64,000 nucleotides of DNA from Anodontia alba (lineage: Eukaryota; Mollusca; Bivalvia; Lucinida; Lucinidae). Below, piece by piece: positions 30,201 through 39,504 of the stretch. The DNA is taken from contig OZ024825.1 of NCBI GenBank assembly GCA_964016985.1, forward strand, positions 4,644,056 through 4,708,055, read 5' to 3'. Made by a program: the position numbers and the translations under genes. A model generated the notes under the pieces. That model worked only from the letters and a program-made list of their open reading frames with translations, did not search any database and had not been told where the DNA came from. Every line of letters begins with the position of its first letter. The first letter of the stretch is position 1.

Positions 30201-33200
30201 TACATTTAAAGTATATTTGTTCACCTTTCAGATAGTTACTTTCTTTTTTCTATCTGGTGTACTTTGGGAGTTGTTACATATTGATATTTATATCTGTATG
30301 TTTATATATGTTTCCTTGATTTGCCCTTATCACAATATGGTCATTTGCATCTTTTCCTTGAGAGACCTTGAGGTGCCAACAGACTCCTCTGCCACCCGCT
30401 AGATACTTCTGCAGACATACCCTATATTAAAGAGCATTCATTTCAGCGCCGAATGAAACTTGTTTGCACGCTGGCGATTGGGCCATTACCGTGTTATGAC
30501 CGGTTAAATACGTTACCTATAGGTGAATTTGCATAGTTCCATTATTTAATACAAGCAGGAAGTATAATTTTAAAATATTTTGCAGTTTTGCAATAAATAA
30601 GATTCATTTATGGCAGACTTTGCAAATAAAGACATATTTCTCTATCAATTATGAAAACATAGTAACGTATTTAACAAATTAATAGTAAAAAGAGAATTAA
30701 TTTGACCCCTGAACCTGCCCACAACATCAACAACTAGGACATTTTGTAAACCTATCCTATGTTTAAGTTTTATATCTTTGGTATAAAATGAATCTTGTTT
30801 AGACTCTAGCCATGAAGGATGTTACTGTGTTACGGCCGAAAATATGTTGCCCCTATCACTGCTTGGAAACATTCATTTCAGTTTAAGATGTAAAAAAACT
30901 ATAAAGAAATTATGTTTTAATAACACAGATTATGATTTTAACTTAAAAAAGCAACATTCATTCTGCAGAACAACATTTTACTTTAGGAAATCGATGGGTT
31001 ATGCTGTTATTTACGTTACAAATTATGGGCTATCCACATAAAATTTACGATTTCGCATTGTTTTGATTTATCATGACAAATCTGCATGCATTCTAAATAC
31101 TGTTCTGTACATTTAAATTACCTTTCAAACAAAGTTACTTTCACTTTTCTATTTGGTGTACTTTGCGAGTTGTTGCATATTTGATATTTATATATGTTTC
31201 ATTGATTTGCCCTTATTACAATATGGTCATTTGCATCTGTTCTTCAAAAGCTTGACGTATGTAATACAAATTATAATCCGTTGTGAGAGATTGTTTCTTA
31301 CAAAGAGATGCTAATAACCCTGTGTATTTTCATAAGTTTTGAAAGACGGAGGACAAGCTACATTCATCGATTACAACGTATCTTAAATCAAGTAGAGAGG
31401 ATACAAAACCAACAAGCCTTCTATGAGAGGGTCGTCTGCAGTTATTTGGTTTCACCTTTGTTTGGAAGAGACGAAATATTAGAATTGCTCGCTTCATTAA
31501 ACATGATTATAAAAAAGGGATTATAAAAATACTTCTGTCGCACTAGCCTTCATTAGGATAACTAAGTCGGCCTTTGCATTTGATATCATTTGCTTAATAT
31601 TTGACAATTTGATGCATTATTAATAAAACACTAATCAACAACAACTTGCATTGATTCCATTGATCTTTTCTATAGGCAGTAGAAACTTATAAAAATCTTA
31701 TATCTTCCTTGTTCTATATACATGTTTTGATTGAAGATATTCTACAAGTAGTAGAAGTGCCATTATGCATTGTATTTTCTGAAACCTTCACTCAAAAGGT
31801 ATTGCTTTGCCCATTGCCTTTACCATGGAGTAACCCAGTTTCAGTGGCTCAATCGGATGCGCGTCTGACTGGTGATCAGGATTTTGCGGGCTCGATCCCC
31901 GCCGGGTCCAGCGACAGTCTTTCGTGGAGATTGACCATGAAATATTTTCTACGGTCATTCTCTCCCTTTTGCTGATTCAAGAAGGGCAGTTGTCAGTTTC
32001 TGGCGAAAGAATATGCATAAATACTGGTTAACCGTTTAAAGGACTAAGCCTGCCAAAGAAAATTGTGATTAGATAAAATGGCCGCACTCGACATGACCCT
32101 AATTGGTTGACTGGGCTGTAAAACCTCAACACAAACACAAACATGGAGCAACAAGTTGCTTTGAGAGTCAATAATTTTAGGCAAATCACCTGTGCGTCAG
32201 AGGTTGTAGGGAAGTACAAATGTAGTACCAAAATATGTATAGTGCATAATAAGAGTACGATAGGTCAGTTTGTCAGTGAGCTGACTGAGCAAGGGTTCTT
32301 GACAATAATAGCCGCTGCAGAGGCTTACTCAAACAGACCCACGGCACAGAATGGAGGATATTTCAATGAATATCCCTGACACATTTGATGAATCTGTGCA
32401 CAGTACTCATAGACGTTGCTATCAAGGATTTACAAATGTATATTTTGTGAGTAGGAAAAAATCTGCAGAAAGTGCAAAATGTTTGGACGTAGATGAGCCG
32501 CAAACAAGTACGTTTAAAATAAGACCTTCATCTGTACAGGCGGCATCAAAAGCCCCCTTTTTACATCCCATAAGTGCCTTTCTTGTGATAAGAACAGAAT
32601 TAAAGTTTAACAAGTACGCCACTTTTTCGTAAAATATCTTACTAAAACAGCAACAGAATTCGCTGCTAAGTCGAAAAATGATGAGTTTCTACTTTGTAAG
32701 AAACGGAATCATGATTTATTTGCAAGAGAAGTCATGATCACGATTTGTGTCGGCGCAATTATATCTGTAAAAGCACTAGAAACAAAAGTAACATAATTTG
32801 AAAGGTAACTGAATGCTATTTGAACAGACGTAAACATATTAGAATTTATGTAAACGTCATTGATAATTGAAACGACGTTAAGCAAATATCTAAAATTTTA
32901 TGAAGAAACTCAAGAATAGTAACGTAAGCAACATCACAGACCATGACATTTTTCTAAAAGGTATACAGTCTTCCATTAAATTGGTTGCTGGTTTATGATC
33001 CAATAACGGTTTGCACTATTTAGAAAAATATTGTGCTCTCCTTGTTTCTTCTGAAAATAGAATATTCTTTTTTCATAAACCATAGACTTAACGTATTTAA
33101 CTGGGCATACCAGGGTAAGGCCTCAATGGCCACAGTGAAAACAAGTCACATTGTGTACCGGAGATGTAGTACTTAAACATAGGATACATTTGCAAAATTC

Positions 33201-35557
33201 ACTAGGGGCGCGGAGGGTGGGGCTGGGTCACCATATCCTAGCCAGGGGTCTACTCGTTTCTGCTGCTAATATTAAGTTTAAGACTCGTACTTGTTTTTTT
33301 TTTTCTTTGTTGTTGTTGTTGTTGTTGTTTTTGTTTTCTTTTGAAGTGAGTTAAAGGTGTTCGACAAGTTAAGGTGAGAAATATTCAACGCCTGGTGATA
33401 AAACTGAGCTATGTCATTATGAGCATGACATGGGTCTACGCAATGTGCGCATGCAGAATACAGATTTTGTTATGTATTTTTATTTTTATCCAGGGTTGAT
33501 GAACGGTCTTTATGTGCTTGTTGGTTGTATACTTACGGTTTTACTGATAGTTATTGTCTCCTGTTGCATGTAAGTTATCACCTGTTCTTTTGAATTATCA
33601 GTGATATTTTTATTGTCTTCTTAATTTTCCCTTTGTCTTCTACTTTTTCTTTAAAATACACATCTTGTGTCAAAAAGAATTGATTGTGTTGGGGTTAACG
33701 ACACGTCAACCCTTGTGGGTCATTTTGTGTCGTTTCATTGAGAAAAGGAGAAAAGAGATAGAAAAGATAGTAGAAGATATGAAAGAGAGGGACAGGAAAG
33801 AACGAGTGAAATGAAAGAAAGTGAAGGAACAGAAGAAATAACAACATTCCCCCTCTACCCTTACCTGCCACACGGATAGCAGGCCTTGTCCAACTGTGAG
33901 ACAATATCAATTGGACGCCCTGGTGACGTAAGATATACGGCACCTTCGCCACACCCGACCACCTCCGCTTAAAAAAGAAAATGTGTTTACATAAATACTT
34001 CTAAGGTATATCGGAACCAGAATTTTTTCGGTGACTTAGTGTACAGATTTAGAAAAATTGTAGGTAAATCTAACTTTTCGGAGCAATTCAGAAAACTTAT
34101 TAAACGTTATAAAAGAATTGGCTATAGCCTGGATATTATGCGGCAGACTGCATGCCTAGTTGTCAACCCAATCATTGTTGATGGCTATGCTTCACTCTTT
34201 AATTGTACGACGGCGGTTCGGGACTCAGACCCAATGACGGCCTCTTCGTAAAACTTTAACCAGTGGGTTCAACTATTGGTTTTCATTTACTCTGGCATAC
34301 AGTAGAATTAGCCATGACTACTCGTCTTTGTTTATTATAGTGATTAATTTGATTTTTGTGTTTTCGCTTTGATGCATTGACTGAGTTGGGAGCCTTTATG
34401 CGAACCGAATTTTTATGTGTTTCTGTATTAAGAGTAGCATCGGGACCCAGGGTGAAGTTAGCTATCTGTAAAAGTGCTTTAAACCCCATTGTGGTTTACT
34501 CTACTGACCGTTCTAAGGCGGTGGTCCCGGTGTTAGTCTTACTCTTTGTTGCTTTGTGGTTTATTCTACGAGGCGATTTGTTGTATGTCTTTCCATGTGT
34601 CATTTTGTTCTTGTGTTTTTTGTCCTTTAATATTGCGATTACCTCGCTTGGGGAAGAGAGAGCTAATCTTAGTGCTTTTCGTACGTTTGTTCGATTTGTG
34701 CTTGTTTGGATTTGTCGGTTTCCTCTTCCTCTTGGGGTCTGGGAAGGGCTGCGGTTTGTGATTGTGGCACTCCCTGGACTTTTCTCTTACCTTTTTTTTC
34801 TAACCTTAAACTCTAACGTGTGTTACAAGTCATTTGTGATAACTAAATTGTAAAACTCTCAATGAGGATACTCAGGAAGATGCCACAATCACGAAGCACA
34901 GCCTTCTCGAGACACCAAAAGAAGAAGAAATTAGGAACAAATAATGACAAAACAAACGCCACATATGAAACTACCGACGCACGAAAGAAGAACAGCAACA
35001 GAGGAATCTAAGCATATTTCAATATTTCTAAATAAGTTATTTCGAGTACCTATGTTTAAGCCGATATCAGTAAATATCTAAATAAATATTTCGAGCACAT
35101 TTATATTTAAGTTCATATTAGTAAATATATCTAAATAAGTTATTTTGAGAACATATATTTAAGCCGATATACCAGTAAATATATCTAAATAAGTTATTTT
35201 TAGAACATATAGATAAGCCGACATCAGTGTCTTGCCATTTCTGAATTCATTCTCATTCAGAAAGATACACATGACTACAAGTGACTTTGCATAATCGACA
35301 AAGATTAGAGTGATATCAGACTTTAAGTTTTAGTTTCTAATGCAATATGGACTTGTAGTTTTCCTACTGACCGTTCCAAGGCGGTTCCCATGTTGCAGTT
35401 CTTCTTTATTTATGCGTCGGTGGTTTAGTATGTGTCGTCATTATTTGTTCCTCATCTCTCCTTGTTCTTTATTTTATTTTTATTTTTATTATTTTTTTTT
35501 TTATTTTTTTTTTTTTTTTTTTTTTGTATTTATTTATTTTTGTGTGTGTGTGTGTGT

Positions 35558-35594
<37 letters not shown>

Positions 35595-37035
35595 TCGGGA
35601 AGACTGTGCGTCGTGATGATTGTGGCATTTGCTGGGTACCTTCACTTATGTTTTTGTAAATGTCTTAACCGTTAAAGTGCCATGCAAAATTGTAGCAGAA
35701 AATAATCTCATTTTTAAATATTTTGTCAGAGAAAAAAAGGCTTGGCATTTCATGTAGAGCGTCTACCTAGCAGAAGATCAATATGTAATGTCACACCTTA
35801 TTTTTTCTGAAAACAAAAAGCAAAATCAGACTGTCGTCTATTGCCGTTGTGACTGGCGTATTGAACAGAAGTATACATGTATCTGAGACTATGATTCATT
35901 ATAATATAGCTTAGACTCAGTGTATGCCTAGTTATATATTCGCTATTCATGTCTTTGCTTCTTCCACAGATTAAGAATAAGAAAATATCGACTTCACAAC
36001 CATGCTGGTCAAGACTGCCACACCGTGTCATCTTTACAAACACAGACATGTTCAGAAAGTGGTGATATGCCATGGCGCGATAACTGGTTGGTCCGCCATC
36101 ATTCGACACAGCCTCATCAAACACATGATGAGGACACTTTTAGCCAATCAGAGAAGGACTTTCAAATGATTCACGGCAACTTTGTCCACCAATCAAATCC
36201 TGAGTTACATCTGATCCATTCAGAGTGCAGTGATTCTATACAGCAATCAGAAACCATCTATGACAATGCTCATTATTTACTCAAGCTGAATAAGGATGAG
36301 CTAGATAAAAAGGTAAAAGATGTGATCATAAAGCAAAGACTGCAAAGCATAAGTTCGAACGACTCGGAAAAAACAATCGAAATTAGGAGAGTGAAAACAG
36401 CATCAGAAAGTTCTGTCTATAGTATAGCAGCCAATGATGATACGGAAAGACAGCGAGTGTCTAGTATAGCATCTTGTGAGTCGAACAGGGCCAATATAAG
36501 AAGAGTAAAGAGGTTGTCTGAGAGTTCCATGACCAGTGTGCCAGACTCGGACGTCTTTCAGTACAGTTATACTAATCAAGAGGACCAAGGGCGGCGTTAT
36601 ACCAGAAAATGTCATAGATCTAACAGTTCAGTTGATGACAATAATTTAAGAAATGAGCGGATTGCGCGTATTCAAGGAAGACGTAGAACGATATCACAGA
36701 CTTCTAAACCAGAATTAGATCTGGAAGATAATACTGGAACAAGAAATCCTAAGACGAATGATTTGGAAAATGCTTCAAGTAGAAGTCGAACAGGAAGTAA
36801 ATCATCTTCATTAAATAATATAGTAACCACAGAGCATAATACTGACTTAGGAGCGAGCACTCCAAATAAGGGAGGAAATGACAGTCATCAAGGTGTAGTT
36901 AAAGAAGAGACTGCAGAATATGTATCCTCAAACAATTTGCAAAGAGAAAACGACACAACATGGACAGTCAGCGCGCTTTATGCACTTGTCAGTCAACAAA
37001 ATGGGGCATCTGGAACAGTGCAATTTAAAAAGTAG
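24170..37035 (+). CDS. Gene B: type I membrane protein with orphan ectodomain, mucin-like stalk and long tail
   Basis: Five exons join in frame: 24170-24227, 27346-27894, 28920-29591, 33494-33569 and 35970-37035 (TAG). Introns are GT..AG in phases 1,1,1,2, and the product is 806 aa. Residues 1-19 form a signal peptide (RRTIFLIVGLLVF core). Residues 20-202 have eight cysteines and no domain I recognise. Residues 203-426 are Ser/Thr-rich with NYT, NYS and NRT sequons. Residues about 432-451 form one membrane helix ending SCC. The tail (453-806) is polar and holds two RRVK-x-x-SESS repeats about 38 residues apart, an RRRTIS site and YDNA (near 549). A surface receptor or mucin is inferred from layout only. 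A small extra stalk exon in the 3.9-kb third intron cannot be excluded. ATGs upstream at 24120, 24132 and 24150 would be short upstream ORFs if transcribed. Confidence 0.75.
24386..24600. mobile_element. TCAG-MITE
   Basis: CAGCGCATGACAAAACAAAC start and 'tataaagcgctgactcaa' end form the inverted terminal repeat. It lies in gene B intron 1. Confidence 0.65.
24640..24872. repeat. PAL-GTTTGC long form
   Basis: Hairpin half CAGATCAGACGCCACAG..TGTCTGATCATGG, then 'tcacatagtctgacatacct' and GGGTTAA as in the copies at 10275 and 42810. Confidence 0.65.
24900..25200. mobile_element. TCAG-MITE, diverged
   Basis: GGGCGTGCCCATCCGTGCAG-TCTGATCAC and GGCCCTGATCAGCATGCGCA blocks in inverted order. A unique-looking insert precedes them. 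Confidence 0.5.
25202..25595. mobile_element. RepA retroposon-like copy
   Basis: Starts with the invariant end A(n)GGTAAGAGAAAAGTCCAGG and runs through CCGCAGCCCTTCCCAGACCC and ACGGTCGGTAGAGC to a variable end. The terminal CCCTGGGTC is expanded to four tandem copies (25550-25580). Other copies: 34125-34799, 40455-41001, 48470-48765, 52190-52484, 55418-56128, 56530-56810, 60751-61072. The long ORFs across copies appear to reflect low stop density; I recognise no protein domain. Confidence 0.75.
25612..25705. repeat. RepB fragment
   Basis: GCACCAAAAGAAGAGATGCG, 'aactgcaaaacaaacgttg' and 'ggaactgcaacagaattgcc' correspond to the RepB middle. Confidence 0.5.
25827..25905. repeat. PAL-GTTTGC/TACCGTA MITE, truncated
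   Basis: TACCGTATTGACCCTAAGTA end followed by CAAACATTGTAGACTC and GATCAGACGCCGC. It is cut off where the mariner relic begins. Confidence 0.5.
25906..26850 (-). pseudogene. Mariner transposase relic, heavily decayed
   Basis: Minus-strand fragments in shifted frames follow the mariner order. First is GSTESIFHNHLHM with VCAKWVPKCL (HTH end and WVPH/K motif, about 26600-26520). Next is QDIAPS near 26195, in place of HDNAPS. Then come LPHPSYSP (about 26150) and the tail motif LQEDYV near 25930. Multiple stops and frameshifts occur throughout. It sits in intron 1 of gene B. Confidence 0.7.
26955..27262. mobile_element. TCGAAC MITE copy 3, degraded
   Basis: Starts ACAGTAAAACTTCAATGACT and retains 'accctcagtggctcgaactaccca' before a damaged right end. 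The central hairpin is largely deleted. Confidence 0.7.
27346..27894 (+). CDS. Gene B exon 2 (Cys-containing ectodomain)
   Basis: 183 codons, acceptor TCGTATTTCAG and donor GTGAGT, phase 1 both ends. Eight cysteines; the last three (GKCRELC, AKC) are clustered. One sequon pair, NAT (twice). No recognised domain. Confidence 0.8.
27895..28310. other. Gene B intron 2, 5' part
   Basis: A fragment resembling the PAL-GTTTGC arm (GGGACTACACTGTTTGC) is at 28188-28206; otherwise nothing seen. Confidence 0.4.
28395..28525. repeat. (TTTG/TTTTTTG)n low-complexity tract
   Basis: About 130 bp of T runs punctuated by single G. Confidence 0.9.
28920..29591 (+). CDS. Gene B exon 3 (Ser/Thr-rich stalk)
   Basis: 224 codons, acceptor TTTTTTCAAAG and donor GTATGT, phase 1 both ends. 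Rich in Ser and Thr with scattered Pro, ending in an acidic GEDAMEGGELF segment before the membrane. About 2.5 times the length of gene A's stalk exon. Confidence 0.8.
29644..29784. repeat. GACATTTCATGC hairpin element
   Basis: TTTGACATTTCCTGCCAGTT and GCATGAAATATCAAA arms around CCTTAGG. Confidence 0.65.
29865..31255. repeat. Local tandem duplication in gene B intron 3
   Basis: Two diverged long copies, about 29870-30363 and 30700-31250, share collinear blocks: 'aaatcgatgggtta', 'cataa-atttatga', 'catgacaaatc-acat-cattctaaa', 'ctttgggagttgttacata' and 'gatttgcccttatcacaatatggtcatttgcatc'. A third short copy of the first 140 bp lies at 30363-30505 ('accttgaggtgccaacagac', 'attaccgtgttatga'). 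Confidence 0.75.
31256..31830. other. Gene B intron 3, unassigned part
   Basis: Nothing firmly identified. The short ORF at 31308-31526 is discussed under rejected items. Confidence 0.35.
31838..32140 (+). mobile_element. tRNA-derived SINE, copy 1
   Basis: The tRNA-like head has box A TGGCTCAATCG and a damaged box B (GCTCGATCC). The body shares 'tctttcgtggagattga-cat', GGGCAGTTGTCAGTTTCTGG and 'tactggttaaccg', ending ACCTCAACACAAACACAAAC. Copies 2 and 3 are at 43666-43960 and 57122-57410. Confidence 0.85.
32143..32796 (+). pseudogene. Relic of an uncharacterised Cys/His-containing protein
   Basis: Plus-strand reading in three shifted frames. First is FVSELTEQGFLTIIAAAEAY, next VHSTHRRCYQGFTN with KCLDVDEPQTS. 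Then comes a CLFCDKN-type segment, and finally AAKSKNDEFLLCKKRNHDLF with AREVM. The order (HxxCYxxFT, CxFCxK, then a KDDEFL..DLxAREV-like helix) recalls a repeated N-terminal module in many uncharacterised mollusc and cnidarian proteins. I cannot name the family. At least two frameshifts and a stop make it a pseudogene. It starts just after the SINE. Confidence 0.5.
32800..33490. other. Gene B intron 3, 3' part
   Basis: Mostly unassigned; a (TTG)n tract is at 33308-33340. Confidence 0.4.
33494..33569 (+). CDS. Gene B exon 4 (transmembrane)
   Basis: 76 nt, acceptor TTTTATCCAG and donor GTAAGT, phase 1 in and 2 out. Encodes LYVLVGCILTVLLIVIVSCC, a single membrane helix with juxtamembrane cysteines that could be palmitoylated. 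Confidence 0.8.
33690..34020. other. Purine-rich intron segment
   Basis: About 110 bp of AGAGAAAAG-type sequence (33738-33845) in gene B intron 4, with nothing else recognised. Confidence 0.4.
34125..34799. mobile_element. RepA copy, long form
   Basis: Shares the outer block 'tggatattatgcggcagact' and 'gacggcggttcggg' with the copy at 55418, and ends at GGACTTTTCTCTTACC(T)n. Gene B intron 4. Confidence 0.8.
34870..35010. repeat. RepB copy
   Basis: Begins GCCACAATCACGAAGCACAG and includes GACACCAAAAGAAGAAG and 'gcaacagagga'. Opposite in sense to the copy at 35340-35640. Confidence 0.6.
35020..35330. repeat. Short tandem array of TATCTAAATAAGTTATTT units
   Basis: Four diverged units of about 60 bp (35030-35220), each with 'taaataagttattt', 'agaacatat' and 'ttaagccgatatcagta'. 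Confidence 0.7.
35340..35645. repeat. RepB copy carrying T-tract and (GT)n
   Basis: CTACTGACCGTTCCAAGGCG at the left and GTGATGATTGTGGCATTTGC near the right are RepB landmarks. Between them are a 60-bp T-rich run and a (GT)n run of about 25 units (35540-35593). Confidence 0.75.
35970..37035 (+). CDS. Gene B exon 5 (cytoplasmic tail)
   Basis: Enters in phase 2 after TTCTTCCACAG and ends at TAG. 355 codons of polar, Ser-rich sequence. Two internal copies of a basic-serine motif (RRVKTASESS, RRVKRLSESS) and an RRRTIS site match basophilic kinase consensus sites. Confidence 0.85.
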
Positions 37036-37079
37036 ACGGTTGTCTTTAAGATCAATACAAAGAATATAACTAGTAACGG

Positions 37080-37400
37080 TGTTTTCAGAGAAAACCGATA
37101 TCCCCACTGCGATTTCTTTTTAGTTCTTTTTGCTGCTGCTTTGACCTTGAAAATTAGGTCAAGGTCACCAAAATCTAATTAGTTCTTTGTTATGTCCCAG
37201 TTATATATCCATGAAAATTTGGTAAGAATCCAACCGCTGGTTCACAAGATATTGTGCAGACAAGAAAGTGTCACACCGACGCCAACGCCAACTACGACGC
37301 CAACAGGATTCGTACCAAAATCAATAGGTCCCCCTCCCCGTAGGTGGGGGACATAAAAATCAGTATGTCCCCCTCCTCGTAGGTGGGGGACATAAATATA
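37080..37400. repeat. Interspersed repeat with tandem GTAGGTGGGGGACATAAA ends
   Basis: Contains AATTAGGTCAAGGTCACC, a (CGACGCCAAC)n stretch and two tandem 'gtccccctcc-cgtaggtgggggacata' units at 37330-37398. Starts 45 bp after the gene B stop codon, so the 3' UTR may run into it. Confidence 0.65.
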
Positions 37401-37407
37401 TGTCACA

Positions 37408-37616
37408 ATGTAAGAAAATGACCCTTCTAATATATGCGCTACACGAAGACTTAAATCAGCCTGCGCATCCGAGTCTTCGTTGTCCGCACGTACAGAACTT
37501 GTATCTTTGACTATCCAAAATGCGTCCAGTGAAGATTCTGATCAGACTGCGCGAATGCGCAGGCTGATCTGAATCTTTGCTGGGCGCACTTTTTCTGAAC
37601 TTGCGGATCATATAAT
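37408..37616. mobile_element. TCAG-MITE
   Basis: Good copy with CAGCCTGCGCATCCGAGTC, 'gactatccaaaatgcg' and CTGATCAGACTGCGCGAATG..GCGCAGGCTGATC. Confidence 0.7.
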
Positions 37617-37879
37617 GGTACCCAGTTCAATGGTAAAATCAGAGAACACTGATTCTACCCAGTGTTTTCCTTTGATAACAGTTGTGATTATTGATTTGTT
37701 CGGTATTTTACAGTATTTACCATAAATCTTCGAATGGTCATATCTGCATTAACAGTGTAGATTCAGCTCAAACTGCTCCTACAATATATACTCCTGAATC
37801 AACATTGTTTGAGGTCCAATGCCGTTTCATCAGGGATTTCCATTCACTATTTACGAGATATGTAGATATGTACCGGGGC

Positions 37880-38062
37880 ACAACATTTCCTAGAAGTTTG
37901 CATGTGTGTCCAACGAAGACAAGATTAGCCTTCTCTATCCACCTGAAGACGCTTTGGATCCTCGACTGCCCACACTGCCACAGAGTGCCCTGCGAAGATT
38001 CTGATCAGATTGCGCGGATGCGCAGGCTTAATTGAGCGTTGGGTGGGTGCATATGCAATTAT
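37880..38062. mobile_element. TCAG-MITE, partial
   Basis: Right half only: 'agtgccctgcgaagattctgatcag' and GCGCGGATGCGCAGGCTTAA. Confidence 0.6.
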
Positions 38063-38162
38063 GCAGGAAGTAATCTGCCGTGGCTAATATATCACCTGGT
38101 AGTCAAATGACTTGTTGAAAGTTTACAGAAAGCAAACAGAACACCAACCTCACAAGACACCT

Positions 38163-38417
38163 GGGCCCAGTTGTTCAAAACTAACGATGCCGTTAGTTAA
38201 CGTATCGCTAAAACTTTAATCATTAAATATGGCATATATGCTAATATTTTTGCTGCAAAAATGTGAGTATCTTTTGCACTTTTGCATTTGCAAAAGCTAC
38301 TCACATTTTTTCAGCAAAAATACCCGTGAATTAGATATTGTACTTACTAGAACAGTTAATATTTTGACCGCTAACGAGCTCGTTAAGCTAACGACGCTTT
38401 GAACAACTGGGTCTAGA
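38163..38417. mobile_element. MITE with GGGCCCAGTTGTTCAAA ends
   Basis: TGGGCCCAGTTGTTCAAAAC and GTTCAACAACTGGGTCTA-like reverse end. The centre has a long hairpin AAAAATGTGAGTA-CTTTTGCA..TGCAAAAG-TACTCACATTTTT. Confidence 0.85.
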
Positions 38418-38462
38418 TAAATGCTTAATTATATGCAATGGCAGCACAAAGCAGCGCTTCGT

Positions 38463-38630
38463 CATTGCTTTAGATAAGGCGCATTTTCCAAACAAAAAGT
38501 ACTGATATATTCCTTATTTCTCCATGAAAACATATGTTGTGATACTCATTAGAAGCGCCTCGCCGAATACCCACAACACATGTTTCCATGGAGAAATAAG
38601 AAAAATAGTATGTGGATATCGTCTCGTATT
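38463..38630. repeat. CGCCTC-type hairpin, short variant
   Basis: CATATGTTGTGATACTCATT, AGCGCCTCGCCG and the reverse arm CCCACAACACATGTTTCC. Related to, but shorter than, the CGCCTC-MITE. Decayed relatives at 47755-47850, 50350-50470, 53695-53830 and 57715-57785. Confidence 0.6.
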
Positions 38631-38724
38631 TGTAGTTATGCTTCGTCCAAAACAGAACAAACAAACGAAAACAGAATGAACAAGGGAATAGGAATAGGCA
38701 CTGCAACAGAAAAATAGTAAAATA

Positions 38725-39135
38725 TAAGTGCCGCAATCACGTAGCACAGCCCTCCCGAGCCACCAAAAGAAGATGAGGACAAAACAATGACAAAACAAAC
38801 ACCACATATCAAACGAACGACACACAAACAAATAAAAAATGTAACAGAGGATGCGCCTTGGAAAGGTCAGTAGAAAAAAAAACTACGAGTGGCTTCAATC
38901 AGTTTTATTTGCGGGAAACCTCTCTCTTAATACTGATGCGGCTCAAAATTACAATCATTTGTTCGGTCCGAATAGGGGCCATCTACTTCATCTGTGAAAC
39001 ATCATATTGAAACATTTATAATCATACACACTAAGATGAAACAAAGCAAAAGACGAGCCGAAGCCAGAACACACGAAAACCGTGGGGGACGCTTAAACCT
39101 GGTTTTAAGGATATCCAGCCCTCGCCCACAATCCT
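38725..39135. repeat. RepB copy, extended
   Basis: GCCGCAATCACGTAGCACAG through ACCTCTCTCTTAATACTGATG and then 'aacaaagcaaaagacgagcc..agaacacacgaaaac'. The latter block recurs at 50100-50165. Confidence 0.6.
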
Positions 39136-39504
39136 GATAAGTTCCAGCATCATATAATTGCTTGGTACGCTCATCAACGGATAAATACAGAAAAACATAT
39201 AAATTAACTTTTCAACACTATGGTGAAACAAAGATGAGGGCTCGACTACACACCGAAAGTCAGAGTAAACGTTTCATTGATTCTTTGGTGAAACGTCTGC
39301 CCAAACCTTCATGGCAACTACGGTATACTAACAGCGAATACCGTGGGACCCTGTCATAACACACAGTGTTTGTTAATATGTTCTGCTTCAGATAATACCA
39401 TACCACCGTTGAAATAGGAATCTCCGATGCGACAGATGGAAAGATAGCAAATGTCTCCAACGAATCGTCATCCTCTGAACGAGTACCGAAACTCTATTTT
39501 CGTT

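Noticed and set aside
31308..31526. 72-codon ORF with a segment ILNQVERIQNQQAFYERV that recalls the start of PARP catalytic domains
   Set aside because: Only about 20 residues are suggestive, and there are no flanking splice sites or further domain motifs. Chance or an untraceable exon relic cannot be separated.
35340..35675. Phe/Val/Cys-rich membrane-like ORF
   Set aside because: It arises from the T-tract and (GT)n inside a RepB copy.
5752..37035. Single giant gene joining A and B
   Set aside because: Gene A has its own stop and polyadenylation signal, and gene B has its own signal-peptide exon with a matching phase-1 donor.
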